Below are positions 44,854-53,572 of a stretch of DNA of 56,235 nt, in pieces; position 1 is the first letter of the stretch; every line of letters begins with the position of its first letter. Source of the DNA: an uncultured Akkermansia sp. GTDB lineage: Bacteria; Verrucomicrobiota; Verrucomicrobiia; Verrucomicrobiales; Akkermansiaceae. The translations under genes were made by a program, and so were the position numbers. The notes beneath the pieces were generated by a model. That model was given only the letters and a program-made list of their open reading frames with translations. It ran no database searches and had not been told where the DNA came from. The DNA is taken from assembly GCA_949296365.1 (NCBI GenBank), contig CASFPZ010000011.1, positions 1-56,235 of the forward strand, in the 5' to 3' direction.

Positions 44854-44883
44854 TTGCCGTCATTCCTTTTGGAGTGGCGGCAA
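44854..44883. terminator. hairpin between convergent aspartase and fucosidase genes
   Basis: A 13-bp stem with two G-U pairs joins 44854-44866 to 44871-44883 around a TTTT loop. No T tract follows on either strand, so its strength is doubtful, but the position between two gene ends fits termination. Confidence 0.5.
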
Positions 44884-44936
44884 GTGTGTATGAAGTTTAA
44901 TAGGTCAGTTGCAAAAGATATTTTTGTCAATAGAAC

Positions 44937-45998
44937 TTAGATATTCAATTTTGCGCGTAACTGTTTAAGGAGGTTGGCGTCTTCTAAGGACATTTTCCCA
45001 GAACGATTGGGAGGGACATTAATGATGAGGATATTGTCTTGAGCTGTTGCTTTTTTGTAAAGTTGGATCAATTCGTCGAGAGACTTACGTTGAGTATCTT
45101 TTGTATTGTAGAACCATTTTCCACTGAGACAGACAGTAGATTCCCAGGGCAAATAGTAGGTTTTGCCATTGTGTGTGAAAAGTTTAGGATCGGAATCTTT
45201 GGGTAAGAGAGGATCTCCTAATCTAAAGTCGGAGGGGAAATAGCGAATAGGGTCGCCATTTTTTTGATCTTGAGGAAGGATTTTTGTTTCCTGAGTTTTA
45301 CCATCTGGAGAGCCAGGTTGGCCGATTGTCCAATTGATGCCGATTTGACACTGAGGTTCTCGAGATTTGATGGCGCTATAGAGATCCTGAATTGGCCAGC
45401 GCCAAGAGGGCTTAGCCCAACTTCCATCGAACCAAAATTCAACCAAGGGAGTGTATTTGGAGGTAATGTCGATTAATTCGTTGATTTGATGGATCATGTA
45501 ACGGTTATAATCGGCGTCCAGGCTAGGGTTGTTGGCATCAGGATTTTGTTTGCGATCCCAAAGCGAATAGTAAAGGCCGAGTCCAATACCTTGGCGTTTG
45601 CACTCTTGAGCGACAGCTTCGATGACATTAGTATGGTTGCCAGAAGAAGCTACATCATACTCCGTGAGCTTACTATCCCAGAGGCAAAACCCCTCGTGGT
45701 GCTTGGCGACGAGGATAACGTATTTCATGCCAGCATCTTTAGCGATACGGATCCATTGGGCGGCATCGATGGAGGAAGGATTGTAAGAAGAAGCGGGCTT
45801 GGACCCATCTGTCCATTCTTGGTCGTGAAATGTATTGATACCAAAATGAATAAACATACCGTAACGGCGTTCGATCTGACGGAGCTGCTGTAGATTGGGC
45901 CGTTCTGAAGGAACGGGCTCAATAGGAGCAGCGAACATGGGATTCAGCGCCATGAACAGTACCCCTAAGCCGGAGAGTAAGATCGACTTTTTCATCAC
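44937..45998 (-). CDS. exported alpha-L-fucosidase, glycoside hydrolase family 29
   Basis: 353 residues with a signal peptide (about 1-23, MFAAP). The barrel shows YGMFIHFGINTF, KHHEGFCLWDS, LYYSLWD and the nucleophile D191 in VEFWFDGSW. It is short and ends after the barrel, without the C-terminal beta-sandwich common in GH29. It would release fucose from host or algal glycans in the periplasm. It is 32 nt after rlmN and is the last gene of the minus-strand run. Confidence 0.93.
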   Translation of the reverse strand: MMKKSILLSGLGVLFMALNPMFAAPIEPVPSERPNLQQLRQIERRYGMFIHFGINTFHDQEWTDGSKPASSYNPSSIDAAQWIRIAKDAGMKYVILVAKHHEGFCLWDSKLTEYDVASSGNHTNVIEAVAQECKRQGIGLGLYYSLWDRKQNPDANNPSLDADYNRYMIHQINELIDITSKYTPLVEFWFDGSWAKPSWRWPIQDLYSAIKSREPQCQIGINWTIGQPGSPDGKTQETKILPQDQKNGDPIRYFPSDFRLGDPLLPKDSDPKLFTHNGKTYYLPWESTVCLSGKWFYNTKDTQRKSLDELIQLYKKATAQDNILIINVPPNRSGKMSLEDANLLKQLRAKLNI

Positions 45999-46030
45999 GT
46001 CAGATATACGATAAGCTACAAGGCGATCTT

Positions 46031-47122
46031 TCAGTTTTTTGGAGAATTATGATGATTTGAATGAGAGACGTCTATATGTTTAAGACGCAACTGGCCACAT
46101 GCGGCATCGATATCGTGGCCTTTTTCATAACGGAGGGTGACTGGCACATGTTGAAGTCTCAAAATATCTCGGAAGCGTTTGCAATGAGAAAGAGCTGGGC
46201 GTTCCCAGTCGAGAGATTCGACAGTATTGTAGGGAATGAGGTTGACCTTGGCATTGAGTTTTTGGGCGAGTCGGGCTAGTTGGCGAGCATCATCGAGTGA
46301 ATCATTGATACCTTTGATAAGAATGTATTCAAAGGTTATCATCTGCTTTCGCTTCGAATGCCAATAGGTCAAGGCTGAAATAAGTTCGTTGAGAGGCCAC
46401 TTTTTATTGACAGGCATGATGCGGCTGCGAATGGCATCAGTGGCGCCATGCAGTGAAATGGCTAATCGAATTTGCTTTGGGTAATCAGCTAAGCGCTTGA
46501 TATGAGGGACAAAACCAGAAGTAGAGACAGTGATATGCCGACCGCCGATATCCAATCCCCAAGGGGCCGTGATGATGTCGAGAGCAGTTACAACATTGTC
46601 GAAATTAGCTAACGGTTCACCCATGCCCATGAAGACAATGTTGTCTATGGGATGTTGAATTAAGGATTCAGCTGAGAGGATTTGGCTGATGATTTCTCCC
46701 GCACTTAGGTTGCGGATAAATCCGGAGAGGCCAGAAGCACAGAATTTACAGCCGAAAGCACAACCAATTTGCGAGGATACGCATAAGGTTGTACGCTCAG
46801 CTTGTTTGCCTTGGTTGTTGATGGCTGCGGGGATAATTACAGATTCAACATATTGACCGTCTTCTAGTTGTGATAGGAATTTGCGGGTTGTGCCAGGTTG
46901 GCCTTGTACTTGTACGATTTTAATAGCAGGCCAGGTGAAATGTTTCTGCAAAAGGGTTCTGAGCTGGGGTGGCAGATTGCTCATGAGTTCAAATGAACAG
47001 ATGCGTTTGTTCCAGATCCAGTCGAGGATTTGACGAGCTCGGAATTCTGGGTATTGGTAGGCAGCTAAGAATTCCTTTAAGGATTTCTCAGTTTGGCCAA
47101 TGATGGGGGAGAGTGAACACAT
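46031..47122 (-). CDS. rlmN: dual-specificity RNA methyltransferase RlmN
   Basis: 363 residues; radical-SAM cysteines C121, C125, C128 in GCAFGCKFCASG, the MGMGEPLANFDNV motif and a conserved Cys near the C-terminus (DIDAACGQLR) that forms the methyl-transfer intermediate. It methylates A2503 of 23S rRNA and A37 of some tRNAs. Its ATG overlaps the manA stop by one base (TGATG), so translation is coupled. Confidence 0.96.
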   Translation of the reverse strand: MCSLSPIIGQTEKSLKEFLAAYQYPEFRARQILDWIWNKRICSFELMSNLPPQLRTLLQKHFTWPAIKIVQVQGQPGTTRKFLSQLEDGQYVESVIIPAAINNQGKQAERTTLCVSSQIGCAFGCKFCASGLSGFIRNLSAGEIISQILSAESLIQHPIDNIVFMGMGEPLANFDNVVTALDIITAPWGLDIGGRHITVSTSGFVPHIKRLADYPKQIRLAISLHGATDAIRSRIMPVNKKWPLNELISALTYWHSKRKQMITFEYILIKGINDSLDDARQLARLAQKLNAKVNLIPYNTVESLDWERPALSHCKRFRDILRLQHVPVTLRYEKGHDIDAACGQLRLKHIDVSHSNHHNSPKN

Positions 47123-48084
47123 CAGGAACGAGCAGGAGGAACGGTGACAATTAGTAGGCGGACACTTCCCGAAACAGCAACAGGGGGAATAGCGGCAATC
47201 GGCATGAGAATGAAGTCTCCTGGTTGTGTTGTGACGCCGGTACCTAAGTCTAAGGAACCTTGAACATCGACTAATATGGCAAAACGGTCGGCAAAAGGAA
47301 TTGCCACAGGTTCGTTACGGTGGAGTTCGACTTCTTCAATGCGAAAAAATGGCGTATCGGCGAGAATGCCAAGATTGGCAAGGCGGGGACGACTGGAAGG
47401 ATTACCAGCTTCGCGAATGGAATCGAAGGCTTGTTCGAGGTGCAATTCTCGCGATCGTCCCTCAGCGTCAATTCGATTCCAATCGTAGAGTCTGTAAGTA
47501 GTATCGCTATTTTGTTGGATTTCGTAGATGAGGTGACCGGCTCCGATACCATGGAGGAGGCCAGATGGAATCATGAGACTATCGCCGTCATTCAGAGAGT
47601 AGGATTGAAGTAGATTTGCCAAGGTACCCTGTTGAATGGCGGAGCGGATTTCCTCGTCAGAACTGTTGTTTTTTAGGCCTGCGTAGATTCGAGCGCCAGG
47701 AGTGTGACTAGCAACATACCAGATTTCGTTTTTAACTTCGCCATGCCATTTTTTAGCGGTTTCAATAGGCGGATGAATTTGTAAGGAAAGGTTGTCGCGG
47801 ACGTCGAGGATTTTGCAGAGCAAGGGGAAGCGGTTAAAGTCTTCATAGCCTAACCCAAACAGGGCATGGCGTTGTGTTGTCCATAATTCATGAAGCGTTT
47901 TACCCGTCAGGGGACCATCGCGCACGATACTATTGACATCAGGGCGATCGCTGATTTCCCAAGATTCGCCGTAGGTTTTATCAGGGGAGAGAGAGACATT
48001 AGGCTGGGTGGGGCGAAACTGGATGAGCTGGTCTCCGCCCCAGATACGTTCTGCGAGACAAGCATAAAATCTGAATGCGTCCAT
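47122..48084 (-). CDS. manA: mannose-6-phosphate isomerase, class I
   Basis: 320 residues of the cupin-type PMI. Zinc ligands in SLQIHPP, the Glu of EIWYV, and the His in PSGLLHGIGAG; YEIQQNSDTTYRLYDWNR is the conserved active-site block. It interconverts mannose-6-P and fructose-6-P and could feed mannose or GDP-sugar metabolism. It is 12 nt after ftsY and overlaps rlmN by one base. Confidence 0.94.
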   Translation of the reverse strand: MDAFRFYACLAERIWGGDQLIQFRPTQPNVSLSPDKTYGESWEISDRPDVNSIVRDGPLTGKTLHELWTTQRHALFGLGYEDFNRFPLLCKILDVRDNLSLQIHPPIETAKKWHGEVKNEIWYVASHTPGARIYAGLKNNSSDEEIRSAIQQGTLANLLQSYSLNDGDSLMIPSGLLHGIGAGHLIYEIQQNSDTTYRLYDWNRIDAEGRSRELHLEQAFDSIREAGNPSSRPRLANLGILADTPFFRIEEVELHRNEPVAIPFADRFAILVDVQGSLDLGTGVTTQPGDFILMPIAAIPPVAVSGSVRLLIVTVPPARS

Positions 48085-48096
48085 GAGTCTTGTAGA

Positions 48097-48945
48097 TCAA
48101 AGAAGTTGGTCAACAAAACGATCTCGATCGAATCGTTCAAAATCATTTGCGCCTTCGCCGGTACCGACAAAGGCGGGCGGAATGTGCAATTCATCCCAGA
48201 TGGCTAACGCAATTCCTCCTTTGCCGGAACCATCCATTTTAGTTACGATGAGCGCATCCAAAGGCGTTACTTTGTGGAATTCCTTAGCCTGAGAAAGGGC
48301 GTTGGCGCCTGTTGTCGCATCAATGACTAACAAGGCAGTATGGGGGGCTGCTGCATCCTGTTTCCCTAGAGTTCTCCGGATCTTCGAGAGTTCTTCCATG
48401 AGATTATGACGGGTGTGGAGGCGGCCAGCTGTGTCACAGATTACGTACTGAAAGTGTTCAACTATGGCTTGGTGGTGGGCCTCGTAACAAACTGAAGCTG
48501 GATCTTGTTGCGGACGGCCTTTGTAAAGAGGAATATGAAGACGCGTGGCCCAGTTTTCTAGTTGTTCAACAGCAGCAGCTCGGAATGTATCAGCAGCAGC
48601 CAGGAGAACTTTTTGGCCACTGTTCTGGAGAGCGTAGGCGAGTTTGGCGGCGGAAGTCGTTTTCCCGGTACCATTAACTCCGACAACAAGGATCACTACG
48701 GGATGAGCATTGTCGGGCTCAGGCAAAGCAAAAGGTTGTTGAGGAAAAGCCTGACGAATCGTGTCGCGTGTCTCTTGGACGATAGTCTCTGCTGTGATCC
48801 CCTTGCGGTTTTTCATTGTATCTACGAGGGCCATTGCACGCCTGATGCCTATGTCAGAGGTCACGAGATCCGCTTCGAGCTCATCCCAATCGATTTTCGG
48901 ACTACGAGAGAACTTGCTAAACAACCTGGAAAAGAAACCTGCCAT
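48097..48945 (-). CDS. ftsY: signal recognition particle receptor FtsY
   Basis: 282 residues, an NG-domain-only form without the long acidic A domain of E. coli. VGVNGTGKTTSAAKLA (G1), DTAGRLHTRHNLMEEL (G3) and TKMDGSGKGG (G4/insert) are clear. The N-terminal MAGFFSRLFSKFSRS amphipathic stretch can bind membranes. It delivers SRP-ribosome complexes to SecYEG. Confidence 0.96.
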   Translation of the reverse strand: MAGFFSRLFSKFSRSPKIDWDELEADLVTSDIGIRRAMALVDTMKNRKGITAETIVQETRDTIRQAFPQQPFALPEPDNAHPVVILVVGVNGTGKTTSAAKLAYALQNSGQKVLLAAADTFRAAAVEQLENWATRLHIPLYKGRPQQDPASVCYEAHHQAIVEHFQYVICDTAGRLHTRHNLMEELSKIRRTLGKQDAAAPHTALLVIDATTGANALSQAKEFHKVTPLDALIVTKMDGSGKGGIALAIWDELHIPPAFVGTGEGANDFERFDRDRFVDQLL

Positions 48946-48987
48946 GATACGAAACGAATGATGGATACGTGTTAGTGAAAAAGGGAA

Positions 48988-49887
48988 TTAATTTCGAATT
49001 GCCAGAATAATGCTACCGAGAACACCGCTAATAAACTGAGGTGAATCACTGGTCGAATATTCTTTTGCGAGGCGAGTTGACTCTTTGACGATGATAGGTA
49101 CTGGTAGCTCGTGACGGTATTTGAGTTCATACGTGGCGAGCCGTAAGATAGCTAGATCAGTTGGGTTTAAACGCCCGAAAGCAAAGTTTTTCAAATGGGC
49201 TTGGATAGTTTGGTCAAGATCTTGAAGGTGCTTCAGGATAGCATTGATGAGTTGGGAACATTCTTCGCGAAGTTGGTGAATATTTTGGGTAATTCGTGTT
49301 ACAGGTTCCCATTCTTTGGCATTTTTATTACCTTCCGGATGTTCAATTCCGTAAATATTCAGTGTAATGGAATGAAGTTTTTTTATAATCTTTTTAAGAG
49401 GGTCAAGATAGGAGCGATATTGAGGGAAATCGGAGAAATATTGAATGAAGTTCTGTTGGATTTGCAAAAGCGACGAATTGATGATTTGCACTTGAGTGTA
49501 AGCAGACTCAATGGTCGTTTGCCCTGCACCCGAGGCAGGGTTTTTGGCAATTGTCTTAAGGTCAAGAACGGCAACAGATAACGCGAATTCATGCTGGACA
49601 AGGTCGTCAAGAGAATCGCGTAGGTTTCCGACTGATGGATCGCTCGATAATTCTTGGAATTTTTCTAGCCAGTAGGAAGAAAGTTCGTTGAGTGGGTCAT
49701 CTAAGAAACGAGTCAAATGGCTAATTGCCTTTACTCGCGCTTTGTCGAGTTCGTTTCGATCTTTTTCAAGAATGATATCCCAAAAAGCGTTTTGATTGAG
49801 ATTTGAATTGATCTCGTAATTGTAATTATGAGGAATACTATAGAGGAATTGGACGACCACTTGTCTGACTTGATGCCGGGCGATCAT
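48988..49887 (-). CDS. nusB: transcription antitermination factor NusB with large internal insertion
   Basis: 299 residues against about 140-160 for usual NusB. The N-terminus (RHQVRQVVVQFLY, 4-16) and the C-terminus (DLAILRLATYELKYRHELPVP at 244-264, then KESTRLAKEYS and SGVLGSI) match NusB. Between them lies about 120 extra residues of mostly helical, Gln/Asn/Ser-rich sequence. NusB joins NusA, S10 and RNA polymerase in rRNA antitermination. The ribH-nusB order, common in bacteria, supports the call. Confidence 0.85.
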   Translation of the reverse strand: MIARHQVRQVVVQFLYSIPHNYNYEINSNLNQNAFWDIILEKDRNELDKARVKAISHLTRFLDDPLNELSSYWLEKFQELSSDPSVGNLRDSLDDLVQHEFALSVAVLDLKTIAKNPASGAGQTTIESAYTQVQIINSSLLQIQQNFIQYFSDFPQYRSYLDPLKKIIKKLHSITLNIYGIEHPEGNKNAKEWEPVTRITQNIHQLREECSQLINAILKHLQDLDQTIQAHLKNFAFGRLNPTDLAILRLATYELKYRHELPVPIIVKESTRLAKEYSTSDSPQFISGVLGSIILAIRN

Positions 49888-49908
49888 AGAAGTGTCAAAT
49901 GATAAAAA

Positions 49909-50397
49909 TTATTGATGATGCGGGAGGAACCGATCCATAAACAACTGGGCCATTGCGGCGGCGGCTCGAGCAGATTCACGTCCACGGTTTAGCGTTTGGC
50001 CAATGCAACGTTCTTCGGCTTGCTGTGTGTCATTAAGCAACAATACTTCGTGGATGATGGGGATGCCAGTAGCAACGGCGAGGTCCAAAAGAGCTTGCGT
50101 TACAGATGTACCCACGAGCGAGGCATGTTCAGTACTCCCTTGAATAATGACGCCTAAGGCAATGATTACCGTTGGAGGTTGAGAAGATTGAGCAATGGCT
50201 TTGATCGTTACTGGAATTTCAAAAGCCCCAGGGACTCTCACAATGTCGATGGTTGCACAAGGCAAGATTTGCTGAAGTTCACTCACACAGTTCTCAACAA
50301 GAGCATCGGTGTAACGTTCATTGTAACGCGAGGCGACGATGGTAAGGTTGGGCTGCAAATTGGAAGAAGCGGGGCGCTCGGGAATGGCATTAGACAT
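49909..50397 (-). CDS. ribH: 6,7-dimethyl-8-ribityllumazine synthase
   Basis: 162 residues: SRYNERYTDALVENC, VPGAFEIP, LGVIIQGSTEHASLV (catalytic H91) and the C-terminal LNRGRESARAAA are diagnostic. It condenses the butanone phosphate made by RibB with the pyrimidine to give lumazine, the riboflavin precursor. Located between ribBA and nusB. Confidence 0.96.
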   Translation of the reverse strand: MSNAIPERPASSNLQPNLTIVASRYNERYTDALVENCVSELQQILPCATIDIVRVPGAFEIPVTIKAIAQSSQPPTVIIALGVIIQGSTEHASLVGTSVTQALLDLAVATGIPIIHEVLLLNDTQQAEERCIGQTLNRGRESARAAAAMAQLFMDRFLPHHQ

Positions 50398-50439
50398 GGC
50401 AACAAAAGGGAAATTGTAAGTTATATGAAAAAAGTATCA

Positions 50440-51651
50440 TTAAATCATGTGTCCCATTTTCTCGCGTTTGACATCCAAATAGTGCTGGTTGTCGGCATTG
50501 GGAGCAATGCGAATAGGAACTTGTTCGACGATGTGGAGACCGAATCCTTCCAGACCTGCAATTTTCTTGGGATTATTTGTCATAAGGCGCAGTTGGCGAA
50601 CTCCCAAGTCTTTGAGGATCTGGGCGCCGATACCATAATCTCTTAAATCGGGAGGGAAACCGAGTTTAATGTTGGCTTCGACTGTATCCAGGCCTTGTTC
50701 TTGAAGTTTGTAGGCATGAAGTTTGGCTACGAGACCAATACCGCGGCCTTCTTGCCGCAAATACAACAGAATACCGCCTTCCTGGGCGATGCGATGCATA
50801 GCAACGTGCAACTGACTGCCACAGTCGCATCGTCGCGAACCGAATACATCTCCAGTCAAACATTCACTGTGAACACGCACTAAAGTCGGTTTGTCAGGGT
50901 CGATCTTGCCGTGGACTAGAGCGAGATGGTTAGCACCATCAAGTTTAGATTCGTAAAGATGACAGGTAAATTCACCATAATCGGTAGGCAAAGCTACGGT
51001 TTCTGTGCATTTGACGAATTGATCTTTTTTACGGCGGTATTCGATAACCTGGGCGGTTGAACAAGCTTTAAGGCCGTGTTTTTGCTGAAAGGCTGCTAAA
51101 TCTGGCATACGGGCCATGGTTCCGTCTTCGTTCATGATTTCGCAACAGACGCCAACTGGTTGGAGACCGGCTAACTTGAGCAGGTCGACAGTAGTTTCAG
51201 TATGGCCAGCGCGACGGAGAACACCACCTTCGGCGGCTCGAAGCGGGAAGATGTGACCAGGTTGAACAAAATCGTCTTTATCAGCGTTAGGATTAGCTAG
51301 GAGGCGGATGGTAGCAGCGCGTTCGATTGCGCTGATCCCTGTTGTGATACCGTGGCGAGCCGCCGCATCGACAGATACGGTAAATGCGGTTGACATATTT
51401 TCACGGTTGACAGGGCTCATGAGAGGAAGACCGAGTTCATCAACCCGTTCGCCTGACAGAGGTACACAAACAAGCCCTCGAGCATGAGTAACCATGAAGT
51501 TAATCATATCCGGCGTTGCCCATTCCGCAGCGCAGATGAGATCTCCTTCATTTTCTCGGCTAGGATCATCCGTGACAATAATAATACGGCCATTGCGAAG
51601 CTCTTCAACGATGGTTTCGATAGGACTGAAGTTCAGACAATCAGAACTCAT
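50440..51651 (-). CDS. ribBA: bifunctional DHBP synthase / GTP cyclohydrolase II
   Basis: 403 residues. The N-terminal half has [19 protein letters not shown] and [12 protein letters not shown] (3,4-dihydroxy-2-butanone-4-phosphate synthase). The C-terminal half has [20 protein letters not shown] with the zinc cysteines and [10 protein letters not shown] of GTP cyclohydrolase II. It supplies both entry substrates of riboflavin synthesis. It starts 4 nt after glnS; no FMN riboswitch is seen. Confidence 0.96.
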   Translation of the reverse strand: MSSDCLNFSPIETIVEELRNGRIIIVTDDPSRENEGDLICAAEWATPDMINFMVTHARGLVCVPLSGERVDELGLPLMSPVNRENMSTAFTVSVDAAARHGITTGISAIERAATIRLLANPNADKDDFVQPGHIFPLRAAEGGVLRRAGHTETTVDLLKLAGLQPVGVCCEIMNEDGTMARMPDLAAFQQKHGLKACSTAQVIEYRRKKDQFVKCTETVALPTDYGEFTCHLYESKLDGANHLALVHGKIDPDKPTLVRVHSECLTGDVFGSRRCDCGSQLHVAMHRIAQEGGILLYLRQEGRGIGLVAKLHAYKLQEQGLDTVEANIKLGFPPDLRDYGIGAQILKDLGVRQLRLMTNNPKKIAGLEGFGLHIVEQVPIRIAPNADNQHYLDVKREKMGHMI

Positions 51652-51655
51652 ATTT

Positions 51656-53347
51656 TTATTTGCCTTTATTTTTTTTTGCCCAGGAGTCCTTGAGAGCTAC
51701 GGAACGGTTGAAGACGATATGCTGCCCGGGAACGTGATCTCGGCGGTCGGCCACGAAGTATCCAATGCGTTCGAATTGGCAGATGAATTCTGGCGGAACT
51801 GAAGCAAGGGAGGGCTCGAAGTAAACGTTTGAAATGACGTTCAAAGAATTGGGGTTAAGGACAGAGAGGAATCCATTTTCTTCAGCGTCTGGGTTTTCTA
51901 CGCTAAACAAACGGTCGTAGAGGCGAACTTCTCCAGAAACCGCATGCTGGCAACTCACCCAATGGATAGCGGCACGGCACTGAATATTGGCTGGTGGGTT
52001 AGCGCCAATAGTCCCAGGAATGTGTTCGCAAATGATTTGAACGACATTGCCGTTTTCATCAGTAATGACATCTTTACAGGTAACGCAGTAGCTTCCTCGA
52101 AGCCGAACCGTACGGCCAGGGGCAAGGCGGAAGTACTTTTTGGGCGGGTCAATCATGAAGTCATTTCGCTCAATCCAGATTTCACGCGTCATGGGAACTT
52201 GACGAGTTCCATCTTCTGGGCGTTCTGGATTATTCGTAACCTCAACCCACTCAAGATGGTTTTCAGGCAGGGTGTCGATGACGAGCTTAACTGGGTCGAG
52301 CACGGCCATACGGCGGGGGGCATTCAGGTTAAGATCTTCGCGGACACTGTGTTCGAGAAGGGCTACATCAGTAAATCCGTTGAATTTGGTGATGCCGATC
52401 GTTTGGCAAAATTGGCGGATAGCGTTGGGTGTGTATCCACGACGCCGCATGCCAGAAACCGTGGGCATGCGAGGGTCATCCCAACCATTGACTCGCTTTT
52501 CCTGTACCAGTTGGAGGAGTTTGCGTTTACTCATGACAGTATAGGTCAGGTTGAGACGGGCAAATTCTGTCTGATGCGGACGGCTGGGGACGGGGCAGTT
52601 ATCGATGACCCAATCGTACAAGGGACGGTGGTTTTCGAATTCGAGCGTGCAAAGGGAATGCGTAATGTGTTCGTAGGCGTCTTCGAGGGGGTGGGCAAAA
52701 TCGTACATAGGGTAGATGCACCATGTGTTGCCAGTGTTGTGGTGTTCGGCAAACATGATGCGATATAAAATAGGATCCCTCATGTTCATGTTTGACGAAG
52801 CCATGTCGATCTTTGCACGAAGAACTGCCTGACCTTCAGGGATTTCACCCTTGCGCATGGCTTCGAATCGCGAGAGATTCTCTTCGATAGAGCGCTGGCG
52901 GAAGGGAGATTCTTGCCCTGGGGTATTGATGTTTCCACGCTGGGCTCGAATTTGTTCGACACTTTGTTCGTCGACGTAGGCAAGGCCTTTTTCAATCAGA
53001 GCAATAGCACAGGACAAGAAAAAGTCGAACATGTTACTGGCGAAGTACAAATGTTCGCCCCAATCGAAACCTAGCCAATGAATGTCTTCCTTGATGCTGT
53101 TGACGTATTCTTGGTCTTCCTTGCTGGGGTTTGTATCGTCAAAACGCAGGTGACATCTACCACCGATAGAGGCATATTCCTGACCGAGACCGAAATTCAG
53201 ACAAATGGACTTGGCGTGTCCGATATGGAGGTATCCATTGGGTTCAGGGGGGAATCGCGTAATAGGCGCAGTACACACACCTTCGGCAAGGTCGTTAGCG
53301 ATCATGTCTCTAATGAAGTCGCGGCGTTCAGGTAAAGTAGAAGACAT
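51656..53347 (-). CDS. glnS: glutaminyl-tRNA synthetase
   Basis: 563 residues from the ATG at 53347 ([14 protein letters not shown]); the 12-codon upstream extension is not family sequence. [18 protein letters not shown] holds the HIGH motif and [10 protein letters not shown] the KMSKS-like motif; the two C-terminal anticodon beta-barrels are present. GlnRS and AsnRS both occur in this window, so Gln-tRNA need not be made by transamidation. It heads the minus-strand run to the fucosidase. Confidence 0.96.
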   Translation of the reverse strand: MSSTLPERRDFIRDMIANDLAEGVCTAPITRFPPEPNGYLHIGHAKSICLNFGLGQEYASIGGRCHLRFDDTNPSKEDQEYVNSIKEDIHWLGFDWGEHLYFASNMFDFFLSCAIALIEKGLAYVDEQSVEQIRAQRGNINTPGQESPFRQRSIEENLSRFEAMRKGEIPEGQAVLRAKIDMASSNMNMRDPILYRIMFAEHHNTGNTWCIYPMYDFAHPLEDAYEHITHSLCTLEFENHRPLYDWVIDNCPVPSRPHQTEFARLNLTYTVMSKRKLLQLVQEKRVNGWDDPRMPTVSGMRRRGYTPNAIRQFCQTIGITKFNGFTDVALLEHSVREDLNLNAPRRMAVLDPVKLVIDTLPENHLEWVEVTNNPERPEDGTRQVPMTREIWIERNDFMIDPPKKYFRLAPGRTVRLRGSYCVTCKDVITDENGNVVQIICEHIPGTIGANPPANIQCRAAIHWVSCQHAVSGEVRLYDRLFSVENPDAEENGFLSVLNPNSLNVISNVYFEPSLASVPPEFICQFERIGYFVADRRDHVPGQHIVFNRSVALKDSWAKKNKGK

Positions 53348-53366
53348 GTCAAGTAGCGTACCTGTC

Positions 53367-53386
53367 TGCTTGCAATTCTGCAAGCA
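53367..53386. promoter_or_regulatory. 20-bp palindrome between divergent glnS and sugar porter genes
   Basis: TGCTTGCA and TGCAAGCA are perfect inverse copies around a 4-nt spacer, 20 nt upstream of the glnS ATG. It may be an operator for a dimeric regulator or a leader hairpin. The rest of 53387-53531 shows no gene. Confidence 0.4.
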
Positions 53387-53531
53387 CGTTCCCTGAAATG
53401 ACGCGAGGGAATTCCGCTAAACTTGATGGCTTGTACGCTTATGAAGTTGCTCTTTTAGCGGGTCTAAACGATTTTGGAATTTTATCGAGATGAATGGGAA
53501 AAATAAGACATGGTTTGTGGCAATGACGTTT

Positions 53532-53561
53532 TTGATTGCGAGAGGGCGTTTTTCTTATAAA
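53532..53561 (+). promoter_or_regulatory. promoter of the sugar porter gene
   Basis: TTGATT (53532-53537) and TATAAA (53556-53561) stand 18 nt apart. The -10 box ends 11 nt before the ATG, so the leader would be only a few bases long. AGGGGA overlaps that short leader. Confidence 0.5.
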
Positions 53562-53572
53562 GTAGGGGAACC

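Noticed and set aside
51944..52768. 274-codon ORF antisense to glnS
   Set aside because: It lies wholly within a clear glutaminyl-tRNA synthetase gene and has no recognisable motif.
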